Positions 9,170-20,779 of a stretch of DNA of 64,000 nt are shown here, one piece after another. Numbering within the stretch: the stretch's first letter is position 1; every line of letters starts with the position of its first letter. The notes below the pieces were generated by a model, which saw only the letters and a program-made list of their open reading frames with translations, was not told where the DNA came from and made no database searches. Source of the stretch: Nakaseomyces glabratus (lineage: Eukaryota; Ascomycota; Saccharomycetes; Saccharomycetales; Saccharomycetaceae); NCBI RefSeq assembly GCF_010111755.1, contig NC_088952.1, positions 372,001 through 436,000 on the forward strand. Direction: 5' to 3'. The position numbers and the translations under genes are program-made.

Positions 9170-10168
9170 ATGGTAAGTATCCGCAGCGCTACACATGCGG
9201 GGACGTGGTACTCCGCACATGCCAAGGACCTCTCTCAGCAGTTGCTACAGTATCTGGAGAGCAGCTCCAGAGAGTGTGTCTCCAAGGCGAGGATAATTAT
9301 CTCACCCCATGCAGGTTACAGGTATTGTGGTCCGACAATGGCTCATGCGTATGCGTCACTGGACTTGAAGAAGAAGCCCAAGCGTATATTCATCCTAGGG
9401 CCTTCGCATCATGTGTATTTCAAGAACGAAGTGCTAGTCAGCCATTTCCAGGAGGTTGAGACACCACTGGGCAATTTAAATGTAGACACTGAAGTATGCG
9501 AGACGCTGGTCGGTGGATCAGGCGATGGCCGCAAGTTATTCCGTTACATGGATAAAGACACCGATGAGGACGAGCATTCCCTGGAGATGCAGTTCCCTAT
9601 GCTGGCACAGGCGCTGCTCTGGCGCCAGATCCCTCTGAGCGAGGTCAAGGTCGTTCCTTTAATGGTGTCGCACAACTCAGTAAATGTAGATACCAGTGTA
9701 GGCAGTACGTTGGCCAAGTACATGAAAGACGAGGAGAATCTGTTCATTATAAGCAGTGATTTCTGCCATTGGGGCCGCCGGTTCTCCTACACTGGGTACG
9801 TAGGCTCTACAGAAGAGCTAGAGAATGTGATAGCTGAGGAGACAGAGGTAGAGATGCTGACCACCCGGAGCAAGCTGTCACACCACCAGGTACCAATTTG
9901 GAAGTCGATAGAGATCATGGACAAGTATGCCATGCATGTGCTATCTCGGAATGCGAAATCGCCAGAGAATCTGTACAGCGAGTGGAAGCAGTACCTGGAG
10001 ATATCTGGGAACACTATATGCGGAGAGAAACCGATATCTGTGATAGCATGTGCGTTGGCGAGTGTTGGGTACAAGGACTTTGAGTGGCCAGCGTATTCTC
10101 AAAGCTCCAACGTCAACTCTATAAACGAGAGCAGTGTCAGCTACGCCGCAGGTTACGGGTGTTTGTAA
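9170..10168 (+). CDS. MHO1: MEMO1-family protein
   Basis: A 332-residue protein of the MEMO1 (mediator of ErbB2-driven motility) family; S. cerevisiae Mho1 (YJR008W) is 338 residues. The fold resembles non-haem iron class III dioxygenases. The conserved His/Cys/Asp segments are present: HAGTWYSA near the N-terminus, SPHAGYRYCG (about 46-55), LGPSHHVYF, DEDEHSLEMQFP, and ISSDFCHWGRRF. Human MEMO1 binds redox metals, copper or iron, through such residues; the yeast role is poorly defined. The gene begins ATGGTAAGT, which resembles a splice donor, but the frame reads straight through into conserved protein, so no intron is called. Codon use is weaker than in neighbouring SUI2. Confidence 0.92.
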   Translation: MVSIRSATHAGTWYSAHAKDLSQQLLQYLESSSRECVSKARIIISPHAGYRYCGPTMAHAYASLDLKKKPKRIFILGPSHHVYFKNEVLVSHFQEVETPLGNLNVDTEVCETLVGGSGDGRKLFRYMDKDTDEDEHSLEMQFPMLAQALLWRQIPLSEVKVVPLMVSHNSVNVDTSVGSTLAKYMKDEENLFIISSDFCHWGRRFSYTGYVGSTEELENVIAEETEVEMLTTRSKLSHHQVPIWKSIEIMDKYAMHVLSRNAKSPENLYSEWKQYLEISGNTICGEKPISVIACALASVGYKDFEWPAYSQSSNVNSINESSVSYAAGYGCL

Positions 10169-10429
10169 TATATAGCAGAATATAATAAAGAAAAGCCAGA
10201 TAATATATTAACGAGTATAGTTGGGGGGGGGATACCAGTTACAATTAGTATTACAATGGTTTACCAAGTACAAATTATGTAATATGGTTATAATCGGCTT
10301 ATATGTATGATGGAGGTAGGGAACTGCAGTTTATTGTTCTGTTAAGCTCCCAGTAATGCAAGACGGCTAAGTCATATGACTGCCACTTTGTCGATCCTGA
10401 AGAAAATGACAGTAGAAAGTGATATAATA

Positions 10430-10436
10430 CACGTGA
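10430..10436. promoter_or_regulatory. Cbf1-type E-box upstream of MET3
   Basis: CACGTGA (reverse complement TCACGTG) is the core of the Cbf1-Met4-Met28 binding site of sulfur-assimilation genes. It lies about 870 bases before MET3, and a second copy is at 10525. Confidence 0.5.
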
Positions 10437-10524
10437 TATGCGTAGGATGGGACCCAAAGATAGCCACATCACATGATCTTTAAAACCCCCGTCAAAAAGG
10501 AATAAATCGAAGGAAAAAAAATGC

Positions 10525-10532
10525 CACGTGAC
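10525..10532. promoter_or_regulatory. Second Cbf1-type E-box upstream of MET3
   Basis: CACGTGAC, the same Cbf1 core as at 10430, about 770 bases before MET3 and 149 bases before the Met31/32-type motif. Confidence 0.55.
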
Positions 10533-10680
10533 TTTGATGGTCAAAATCAGGTTATACTCCTATACGGTCCCCCACACAAAACCTTTACCACACACCGCAC
10601 GGGCTGGACTTATCCTATTAGAAAGCGGTGCAGCCAGGGCCAAGAAAACGCGAACGACGCAGAAAAAACGTCAAGCAAAA

Positions 10681-10689
10681 AAACTGTGG
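10681..10689 (+). promoter_or_regulatory. Met31/Met32 site upstream of MET3
   Basis: AAACTGTGG exactly matches the zinc-finger Met31/Met32 site that recruits Met4. Together with two CACGTGA boxes upstream it makes a complete sulfur-regulon promoter. The sites are further from the ATG (about 610-870 bases) than in many S. cerevisiae MET genes. Confidence 0.65.
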
Positions 10690-10848
10690 TGTTATTTAAG
10701 GCATACAATTTCCTGCCTCCCTTTAATGCTCCGGGGGATCTAGCAAATGGGAAAATATCACATGACTTTGGCTAGAAGGGGGGGTGGGAAAACAGAGATT
10801 TTAGTCACATTGTTTGATTTCACGTACTACACGATACACTACACTACA

Positions 10849-10898
10849 CAATACACTCCAGTGCAATACACTCCAGTGCAATACACTGCAATACACTA
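10849..10898. repeat. 15-bp tandem repeat in the MET3 promoter
   Basis: The unit CAATACACTCCAGTG occurs twice exactly (10849-10863, 10864-10878), followed by two shortened copies (CAATACACTG, CAATACACTA). Related TACACT words extend left to about 10830. It separates the Met-regulon motifs from the TATA box. Confidence 0.8.
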
Positions 10899-11196
10899 CA
10901 GACTGTATGGTTCCCTCCCCGTTCTCTTCAGGCCCTGGATATGCTAGCGAAGGATCCCAAGCCCATCGAGGAAATCATTCAAGGGCATCTGCAGGTCTCA
11001 AATACACTAAGTCCAAACACAAACAGCACTGAGCTAATCCAAGACACCAATTGCATGCCTTCTCAATTATATCAGTTTATTACACAGCTTATAACTGTGC
11101 ATCTTGCCATTCTTTTCGAGATAGCCATTTGATTAACATGCTTAGCTCGTTCTCAAGCCACAGTAAAATGGATTGCCTTTTGAGTTTCCATCGTTG

Positions 11197-11204
11197 TATA
11201 AATA
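11197..11204 (+). promoter_or_regulatory. TATA box of MET3
   Basis: TATAAATA lies about 98-105 bases before the MET3 ATG. A consensus TATA fits a strongly inducible gene. Confidence 0.65.
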
Positions 11205-11298
11205 GGCACTCATTCCTATAGCCTTGCTCTTTGGTCTTGTCTCTGTAATAGTAATAGCTGTAAGTCAGGATATAACACTCCAGAAAAGAAACACCTAA

Positions 11299-12825
<1,527 letters not shown>

Positions 12826-13121
12826 TCTAAAAAGAAGAAGACAATAGACACTGTAATCCGTAAAAAGTTCCCTTTATAAGAACAAATATGTATTTATGCT
12901 AGCATATATTTGATATTATTAATCTAATGATAAATTTGCCTTTCCTTTAATAAGCCATAAAATGAAATTTTTATTACTGTATTTGTTGGTCGATACCACC
13001 AATTTCATGCCTGTTTGGAACTCTGCGATTTGTTCCTTGTATTAACGACCGTGTGAATTTCTTCCCACATAAACAAACAAAACGAGAAATCTATCATTTA
13101 GAGTATGAATAGTTACATCAA

Positions 13122-13406
13122 TCATTTCTTGATCTCCATGACCTTAGGCTGTACCCATTTCAATTGGTTTTTCTTGTAACAGGAGTACGGTGGCAGAGTT
13201 ACTATAAGTGTTACAACAAAAAACCCTCCAAAACACACGAGCAAGTTCTGCAAAGATTGGGTAACAAAACCAATTCCAAAAGATGTAACTGCACCAATAC
13301 CAAGGATAACATAAGCCAGCTTCTCTATCCTCTCTTGAGCCTTGAAGTCTACTGGAAGAACCAGATGCTTCCTCACTTCATTCAAAATCTCATTAACACC
13401 ATCCAT
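13122..13406 (-). CDS. SPC1: Signal peptidase complex subunit Spc1
   Basis: A 94-residue protein matching yeast Spc1 / mammalian SPC12, a small non-catalytic subunit of the endoplasmic-reticulum signal peptidase complex. Two hydrophobic hairpin segments (about residues 29-48 and 55-73) are joined by a short loop, with both ends cytosolic and a charged N-terminus. The PVDFKAQERIEKL motif is typical of the family. The ATG at 13406 is only 56 bases past the stop codon of the minus-strand gene at 13463-14347, so its promoter must reach into that gene. The same neighbour relation to MET3 (YJR010C-A) holds in S. cerevisiae. Confidence 0.9.
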   Translation of the reverse strand: MDGVNEILNEVRKHLVLPVDFKAQERIEKLAYVILGIGAVTSFGIGFVTQSLQNLLVCFGGFFVVTLIVTLPPYSCYKKNQLKWVQPKVMEIKK

Positions 13407-13462
13407 GATTTAAGTACTAACCCACTCTGTATTGACAACTTTTAAATTAGATAACACCAAAA

Positions 13463-14347
13463 CTACACCACCCGTAACTTCTCCAGTTGGTCAGTTATAT
13501 GCTTCTCTTCAGAGAATTTCTTCAGCTCGGCCAACGTCAAGGGCATCGGTGAGCACAGATCAGACTCGGTCACGTGCAGATCGGTTTTGGAGTCGAGTAT
13601 GAACTTCTTCAGCATATTATCTATCCAGTTCAGGTATGTGTGCATCGACTCTGTGTCTTCGAAGTTACTATCAGAGACAGATTTATCTACTGTGACAAAG
13701 AGATCCTTCAGTTTCCGAGACTGCATCACTGCGTCGAAACATGCGGCTTTGTAATCTTCCAGAACTTTTCGCCATGATGGCAACAACTCATTCTTGATAC
13801 AATGTAACAGTGTCTTGGTTTTAATAGCGTCAAGGGCTTCCTGTTCTGGGTCCTGATCGCGATCATTGACGATAGACATCTTCTCCCAGTAATTTACTAT
13901 ATTCCTGTGTCCCAGATATGCGTTGTTCATGTAGTTTCTTATCATTCGCTGCTCATGTGGGTACTTTGCATAGCAACAATGCATTATGAAATACCACAGA
14001 TAATAAGCTGCCTTCTTGTACAGAGGAGAGACAACTCTCTTTAGCACAGCCTCGGGGATCGCAGGGTCGGGGTCTATAAGAGCCTTACGTATAGTGACAC
14101 ACTCATCGGGACTGAGCACAAATACCCCCGCAATTGCAGTCCTGTAGAATACGCATAGCTGTGCCATCTCATCATCCAGCTCTTGTTCCATCCGAAAGAT
14201 ATCACTTGACAGCTCCCGGATGAAAGACACTGTGTCAAACATGAACTCTAACATTACATCCAACAACTCCCGCTTGTCGCCATCACGAACTCTCTCCACG
14301 GACTGCAGAAGGTCCGAACGCAATTCCTTCCCACAGACAGCCTCCAT
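13463..14347 (-). CDS. Uncharacterised protein at YJR011C position
   Basis: A 294-residue soluble protein with no signal peptide or membrane segment and no domain I recognise. It is mostly helical and charged, with many Leu/Glu/Lys heptad-like stretches, for example IRELSSDIFRMEQELDDEMAQL near residues 45-65, and an aromatic/Cys-rich stretch AAYYLWYFIMHCCYAKYP near the middle. Its place and strand between SPC1 and the PEX39 candidate match S. cerevisiae YJR011C, an uncharacterised gene of about 261 residues, so orthology is inferred from position rather than from sequence memory. A PAC box lies 90 bases upstream (14437-14446), hinting at co-expression with ribosome-biogenesis genes. Confidence 0.75.
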   Translation of the reverse strand: MEAVCGKELRSDLLQSVERVRDGDKRELLDVMLEFMFDTVSFIRELSSDIFRMEQELDDEMAQLCVFYRTAIAGVFVLSPDECVTIRKALIDPDPAIPEAVLKRVVSPLYKKAAYYLWYFIMHCCYAKYPHEQRMIRNYMNNAYLGHRNIVNYWEKMSIVNDRDQDPEQEALDAIKTKTLLHCIKNELLPSWRKVLEDYKAACFDAVMQSRKLKDLFVTVDKSVSDSNFEDTESMHTYLNWIDNMLKKFILDSKTDLHVTESDLCSPMPLTLAELKKFSEEKHITDQLEKLRVV

Positions 14348-14436
14348 CTTAGCAGCCTTATCACCAATGTACTAGTTTACCACAGTTTAGCCTGGATATC
14401 CCAATACTCTTCATAACTAATAGGTCTGCCATTCAT

Positions 14437-14446
14437 AGCTCATCGC
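14437..14446. promoter_or_regulatory. PAC box between the YJR011C-position gene and the carrier
   Basis: AGCTCATCGC, the PAC element, with an A-rich GTGAAAAAAAA segment 25-30 bases away that resembles an RRPE. It is 90 bases upstream of the minus-strand gene and about 170 upstream of the plus-strand carrier, so it could serve either; distance favours the former. Confidence 0.45.
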
Positions 14447-14612
14447 TTTGTATTTTCTGCAAAGCTGGAAAAGTGAAAAAAAATGGCTCCGAGAGGGATC
14501 GTGCAGAGGACAACCGATGACTAACTTTCACAGCGATAACATCTCCTATGAATATAAAAAGCATTGAAACTCTACATGATTCAATGTAGTAGTCCCCAGC
14601 AGACCAACAGCA

Positions 14613-15533
14613 ATGGTTTCTGAAGAGACGTATTCCCGGGTGATGGGCTTTGTAGCCGGGATGTTCTCCGGTGTTGCTAAGAACACGGTGGGACATCCTT
14701 TCGATACAGTGAAAGTGCGTCTGCAGACGTCGCAAGTCGGCAGTGGTGCTGGTATACAGTTCAAAGGTCCACTGGATTGCGTCTACAAGACATTGAAGAA
14801 CCAAGGTATACGTGGGCTGTATTTGGGGTTCACCCCACCGCTCTTCGGTTGGATCATGATGGATAGTGCGTTACTGGGATCGTTACACAATTACAGAATG
14901 CTGCTACACAAATATGTATACCCGGAGCACGATAAGCTTCCTCTCTCTGGGTGTATAATCAGTGGTGTGATGGCTGGTTGGACAGTTAGTTTTATCGCTG
15001 CACCCGTAGAGCTCGCCAAGGCTAAATTGCAGGTGCAATATGATGCAAAGACAACCAAGTACACGGGTCCCATCGATGTGGTACAGAAGGTGTTCAAGCA
15101 AGGTATGGCTACAAACGGGATACTTGGCGGTGTGAGAAGCTTGTACAAGGGTTTGATCAGCACATTGATCTTCAGGTCGAACTTTGTGTTCTGGTGGGGG
15201 TCCTATGAACTAATAACACAGTGGTTCCAAAAGAATACTAATCTTAGTGCGCCGGCTATTAACTTCTGGGCTGGTGGTTTAAGTGCTTCGTTTGGGTTTT
15301 GGACCAGTGCATACCCAAGTGATGTGGTAAAACAAGTCGTGCTATGTAATGACAAGTATGACGGAAGCTTTAAATCATGGAGAACCGCAGTTAGCGATAT
15401 ATACAGACAAAGAGGTATCCACGGTTTCTTCAAGGGTTTCCTACCAAGTTTCCTGAGATCGTTCCCAGCAAATGCTGCCGCGCTGGCTGCATTCGAATTT
15501 GTGCTAAGAACTAGTGGTGCCAAACCATCGTAG
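14613..15533 (+). CDS. Mitochondrial carrier family transporter
   Basis: A 306-residue member of the SLC25 mitochondrial carrier family with three repeats of about 100 residues and six membrane helices. Each repeat has its signature: HPFDTVKVRLQ (about 28-38), APVELAKAKLQ (about 130-140) and YPSDVVKQ (about 235-242). The RSFPANAAALAAFE run after repeat 3 resembles the ornithine/carnitine/YMC-type subfamily (Ort1, Crc1, Ymc1). The substrate cannot be assigned from sequence alone. S. cerevisiae has no carrier between YJR011C and YJR012C, so this is either an ancestral gene lost there or a moved one. It lies in the inner mitochondrial membrane by family. Confidence 0.85.
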   Translation: MVSEETYSRVMGFVAGMFSGVAKNTVGHPFDTVKVRLQTSQVGSGAGIQFKGPLDCVYKTLKNQGIRGLYLGFTPPLFGWIMMDSALLGSLHNYRMLLHKYVYPEHDKLPLSGCIISGVMAGWTVSFIAAPVELAKAKLQVQYDAKTTKYTGPIDVVQKVFKQGMATNGILGGVRSLYKGLISTLIFRSNFVFWWGSYELITQWFQKNTNLSAPAINFWAGGLSASFGFWTSAYPSDVVKQVVLCNDKYDGSFKSWRTAVSDIYRQRGIHGFFKGFLPSFLRSFPANAAALAAFEFVLRTSGAKPS

Positions 15534-15711
15534 TCATCGATATTTCCGCCGGAATTCATCAAATCTTGCATGCAATTATAGATAACATACGCTACTATTT
15601 CCAACCCAGTATTATCAGGAACGGCTAACTCTTATATTCTGAACCCTCTTTAATAATTTTATAGATGACTACCATTACGTATTCACTTTAATAGTCAACT
15701 TCAATGATTAT

Positions 15712-15966
15712 TCATTCTATGTCCATGTTTAGCCCTTGCTCTTGCGCTTTCTTCAGTTCCTTTTCCATGTCAGTCTTGACATCAGCCCCTGAACCTTGTG
15801 ATTCAGTATTGTGACCACTGACTTGCCATGGTTTTAACCTTGGTGCGCTACTCTGTTGATCAATTGGCTCTTCTAGCACTACATCCGGGACGTCTTCAAC
15901 GCCTGGGACTTCCTTGTTGTGAAGGATATGATCTATGACTTCCTCGTAACTCAACGGCTGTGACAT
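15712..15966 (-). CDS. PEX39: Small protein, candidate peroxin Pex39
   Basis: An 84-residue hydrophilic protein beside GPI14 on the opposite strand, exactly where S. cerevisiae has YJR012C, recently described as Pex39, a helper of Pex7-dependent (PTS2) import into peroxisomes and the counterpart of human C6ORF226. Features fit: an N-terminal helix SYEEVIDHILHNKEVPGVE (residues 6-24), acidic residues around 30, and RLKPWQV at 43-49 with the K-P-W core that I recall as the conserved Pex39/Pex13-type KPWE motif (here Q replaces E). The C-terminal third is a charged helix. There is no membrane segment or targeting signal. Identity rests on position plus the motif; the protein is too short for certainty. 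Confidence 0.65.
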   Translation of the reverse strand: MSQPLSYEEVIDHILHNKEVPGVEDVPDVVLEEPIDQQSSAPRLKPWQVSGHNTESQGSGADVKTDMEKELKKAQEQGLNMDIE

Positions 15967-16148
15967 CCTAGACTACCAATGTTCCTCAAATCCACTGACC
16001 ATCTCATGGCAAGACTTTGGCCACCCCCAGCCCCAACACTCTGGATCAGGCACTTTATATACTTCGGAGAAACGTCATCGACGATTGTGAAACAAGCATT
16101 TAAGAACAAGCAGTGTGATGGACTTCGAGTTTATCGAGTAGCTATTAG

Positions 16149-17498
<1,350 letters not shown>

Positions 17499-17885
17499 AC
17501 ACCTTCCGAAACAGTATTAGATAGATTAAGAAACCACTTTTAAAAAATAAGAAAACAATAATATAGAACATAAAAGAGATATAAACCACCATGACAGGAC
17601 ATAGCAACTACAAACCTATGAGGATCCTCATATAAAAACTACTGCACGTGATCCCAACAAATGGGCTTTAGCCATGCGTCTTATGGCCATCGTAAGGCCG
17701 ACTCGACTTCACAAGCTGGGTGTGAAAAAAAGTGAAAAATTCTGAAAAATCGCTGCAAAATTATATGAAGATGGGCATAATTATAGCCAATATTGGGACA
17801 GCTTTTAAGTTTTATATAGGTTGGCTTGTACTTTAAATTTGTTGAAGAAAAATTATAGTTTGACTGCAAGAAGAAGAGATTGAGA
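17499..17885. other. Intergenic between GPI14 and TMA22
   Basis: AT-rich, with one E-box CACGTGAT at 17645-17652 about 240 bases before TMA22 and GTGAAAAA / TGAAAAAT words near 17720-17750 that resemble the RRPE element of ribosome-related genes. No gene is seen. Confidence 0.45.
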
Positions 17886-18476
17886 ATGCTAAAAGAAGTT
17901 GTTTACTGTGGTGTATGCACCTATCCTATAGATTACTGTGAGTTTTCAGGTAAATTGAAAAGATGTAAGGTGTGGTTGAAGGAGAACCACGCCGATCTAT
18001 ACGATAAGCTTTATTCAGAGGATGATGCAGCAGCAGCATCTCTGAGTGCCAAACTTGCGGAATCTAGTATTGGTGAAGCTAGAGAAGAGAAGCTAGAGAA
18101 GGATCTTCAAAAACTACAGACCAAGCAAGAGAACAAAGAACAAAGAGAGCTAGCAAAGAAGCTTTCATCTAAAGTTATCGTCAAGAGAGAAGCAAGAACG
18201 AAAAGAAAGTACATTGTTGCCATCTCTGGTTTGGAAGTCTTTGAAATTGATATGAAAAAATTGGCAAAGACTTTTGCCTCAAAATTTGCAACTGGTTGCT
18301 CGGTATCTAAGAATGCTGAAAAGAAGGAAGAAGTAGTGGTTCAAGGTGACGTTCTTGATGAAGTCGTTGCTTACATTCATAGTCTTTTGGAAGAAAAGGG
18401 TATGAAGGATGTTAAAGTAGAGACTATCGACACTAAGAAGAAGAAAAAACCTGAAGCCACTCCTGCAGCCAAATAA
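17886..18476 (+). CDS. TMA22: Ribosome-recycling factor, DENR homologue
   Basis: A 196-residue protein matching Tma22 (198 in S. cerevisiae), the DENR homologue that with Tma20 (MCT-1) ejects deacylated tRNA from 40S subunits after termination. The N-terminus MLKEVVYCGVCTYPIDYCEF carries the cysteines of the zinc-binding and Tma20-contacting region. A basic coiled-coil-like linker (about 60-95) follows. The C-terminal SUI1/eIF1 domain (about 97-185) includes KRKYIVAISGLEVF, KLAKTFASKFATGCSV and the EKKEEVVVQGD strand. I place the start at the ATG at 17886; an in-frame TTG six bases earlier is not a credible yeast start. Position agrees with YJR014W. Confidence 0.95.
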   Translation: MLKEVVYCGVCTYPIDYCEFSGKLKRCKVWLKENHADLYDKLYSEDDAAAASLSAKLAESSIGEAREEKLEKDLQKLQTKQENKEQRELAKKLSSKVIVKREARTKRKYIVAISGLEVFEIDMKKLAKTFASKFATGCSVSKNAEKKEEVVVQGDVLDEVVAYIHSLLEEKGMKDVKVETIDTKKKKKPEATPAAK

Positions 18477-18871
18477 TCCACACAATGTTACGTAAATTAT
18501 GCATTATTAATTATTTTCAAAACCGCATAGCTTTTCATTTTATTTTGCCATAGTATATTTTATTTAGATTTTATGTTGTAACCGTATGTATTATTAAGAA
18601 AGCTGCAATGATAAATAGAATAGAAAAAGTAAAATATTCTTATTCGTATACAAAGAAACAACAATAGGAGTTAACTAGAGAAGTCTTTACAGACTCTGTA
18701 TGCAATTAAATTATTAGATATTATTAAAGGATCCCAACAAACAAACAAACATAAAGATGGGAAAAAATTATTGGCAACATGTTTAGTATGGGGTATTATG
18801 GGTGACCAGTGCCAAACTACAGATAATGGTTGTAAGTGTTTAAAATAAAATGTAAACAGTTTACTGCAGTA
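18477..18871. other. Convergent intergenic between TMA22 and SNG1-like gene
   Basis: AT-rich 3'-to-3' interval of about 395 bases with typical yeast polyadenylation-type TA-rich words (TATGTA, TATATT). I see no gene. Confidence 0.5.
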
Positions 18872-20779
18872 TTAACTGTCATGTTCATGATGCTTACTGG
18901 AGGCATGTCTTTGCCTATGCTCATAACGACGTCTTTCCTGCTCCCTTTCCTCTTGAATCTTTCTCTTAAGTTCCTTTCTCTCTTCTCTCTTCTTAACGAC
19001 CTTAGAAATAAACTTGTTAACGAACGGGTTGATCGCAGTATTGACAGCCACCCAAGCGGCTAAAATACCATAATTTCTACTCATTTGATGCCTTGAAATA
19101 TCTAAAAATATAACTCTGTAAATTTGAACACCATTGTGAATTGGCATCGCATAACCAAATCTATAAAAGCGGCTGATAAGCACCAATGGGTACAGCGATG
19201 GTGCAATGTTCAAAATAGTCCAAATAATCATCCAATATGACATATACTGCGGGCAGAATGTTAAAATGATAGACAAAATATTCTCATTAGCCATACCGAC
19301 AGCCGTCATGACAAGCCAAGAGGTCATCCAGTAAATAACGAAACCGGCCTTACCAAAACCAGGTGTAAAGTCAATTTGGAAAATAGCAGAAACGGTACAT
19401 GTGAACAGAGATAGGAAGAAAAACATACTCCATGAAATTAGAATACGATAAAAGAACAAAGATCTAGGCTTTAGATACTTTGCCATTTCCTTATTAACTG
19501 GACCAAAGATAGAAATAGAAAAAACCGAAAACATGATGTTATAGTTCAGACCCATACTTAGTGGACCCAGCAAAACACGATCGGTGAATGGACGTAAATC
19601 ATAAGAGTTAGTAGCAAAATTTCCTAGACCATACAAGTTGGCAGTGTTAACAGTTTCATTGAAATCTGGGGATGTAATGTTCTTAATGAATTCAGGAACA
19701 TAAATCTTCAAATATTGTGATCGGAACACCGACTCAAATTTTGCCAAAATAGGATATATAGAAGACTTCAAATTTGTTGGATCTCTACCACTCTCGTATA
19801 TCGATTGGAAGTAATTTGTAGAATTGAAAACTGGTGCACCTTCTTCTGTCACGGACTTGTAAAATGCTTCTGTTGCGCCTTCACGAACATTCACCGCCAA
19901 CCAAAACTTTTCATCAAATATCAATTCTGCAACCTTCTCATCAATTTCCTGGGCGTTAGTCACATTGTATATCACCTTGAATTCTGTACTATTCATGATC
20001 CGCCAGTTACCCGGTATCGAGTTTATAATGTTGGTTACGTTACGGGTAAGAGCGGGTATGACAGTCCCGTCGGGGGCAGTATATGGCTCATCTTGAATCA
20101 CAGCTATCGAGTGAACCCTATATAGGTTTCCACTATAATTGTAAATAGCACCCCAATATAATGATAATGCACCTATAACAAAGATAGCTAGCAAGATATG
20201 TGTAGAGATGAATTTGGCCAAAATTCTTCTCCTATGATCCTTCATTCTCTTGGAGAACAAAGAGGTTTTCTTTTTCCATTGCGATGCGGTAGAAGAGACA
20301 CGGGAGATTACATCCCCTTCGTCATCTGCCATCACAGCAGGAACACCGTCATCATCGTCATCACTATCTGAACTGGAATCGCCATCATCGCTGTCGCTAT
20401 CACTGTCACTATCATCACTGAGAGATGTACGTGTGCTTTTGCGCCTCTTAGGCTTAGCCTGACCGGGAGATGGCGACTTATAGGAGATGTCATCACTGCT
20501 ATACATTTGTTTTGGAGACTTCGATTTATGCCTGCCACCGGCACCACTCTTGGCTGTGTCCGACTTGGGCTCCACACTATATGAAGAGTCACTGCTAGAG
20601 GTGAAAGACATGTTCTCTAGGTCTTTCCTCCTCATGCGCCTCTCCTTTTCTTCCTTCTTGTTAGCGGCCTTCAAACCACCTTCAATGGTCTCAGCCAAAG
20701 CATCGGCAGGATCCTTCCAACACTTGCTGTTGAACTTCCTGTACTTCTTCTCCAGCTTCTTCTCAAACATCGTCGACAC
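18872..20779 (-). CDS. Sng1-family membrane protein, copy 1 (long N-terminus)
   Basis: A 635-residue membrane protein of the Sng1/YJR015W family (DUF3533, distantly related to ABC-2 type membrane proteins). S. cerevisiae Sng1 confers resistance to nitrosoguanidine and 6-azauracil when overproduced and is linked to plasma-membrane lipid asymmetry. The first 190 residues are hydrophilic, with a Ser/Asp-rich acidic tract (about 118-142) holding CK2-type sites. Membrane helix 1 (about 189-210) is followed by a large extracytoplasmic region to about 410 with several N-glycosylation sequons (NVT, NST, NIT), then five helices, and a basic His/Arg-rich tail. Shared family words with the next gene include AGFVIYWM versus AGFVVYWM, GYAMP.H and RNYGILAAWV/RNYGILCAWV. 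It sits tandem with the paralogue at 21711. Confidence 0.85.
   Translation of the reverse strand: MSTMFEKKLEKKYRKFNSKCWKDPADALAETIEGGLKAANKKEEKERRMRRKDLENMSFTSSSDSSYSVEPKSDTAKSGAGGRHKSKSPKQMYSSDDISYKSPSPGQAKPKRRKSTRTSLSDDSDSDSDSDDGDSSSDSDDDDDGVPAVMADDEGDVISRVSSTASQWKKKTSLFSKRMKDHRRRILAKFISTHILLAIFVIGALSLYWGAIYNYSGNLYRVHSIAVIQDEPYTAPDGTVIPALTRNVTNIINSIPGNWRIMNSTEFKVIYNVTNAQEIDEKVAELIFDEKFWLAVNVREGATEAFYKSVTEEGAPVFNSTNYFQSIYESGRDPTNLKSSIYPILAKFESVFRSQYLKIYVPEFIKNITSPDFNETVNTANLYGLGNFATNSYDLRPFTDRVLLGPLSMGLNYNIMFSVFSISIFGPVNKEMAKYLKPRSLFFYRILISWSMFFFLSLFTCTVSAIFQIDFTPGFGKAGFVIYWMTSWLVMTAVGMANENILSIILTFCPQYMSYWMIIWTILNIAPSLYPLVLISRFYRFGYAMPIHNGVQIYRVIFLDISRHQMSRNYGILAAWVAVNTAINPFVNKFISKVVKKREERKELKRKIQEEREQERRRYEHRQRHASSKHHEHDS

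Noticed and set aside
9170..9180. Possible 5' splice site right after the MHO1 ATG (GGTAAGT)
   Set aside because: Yeast introns use GTATGT mostly, and the conserved Memo-family N-terminus is read without a break.
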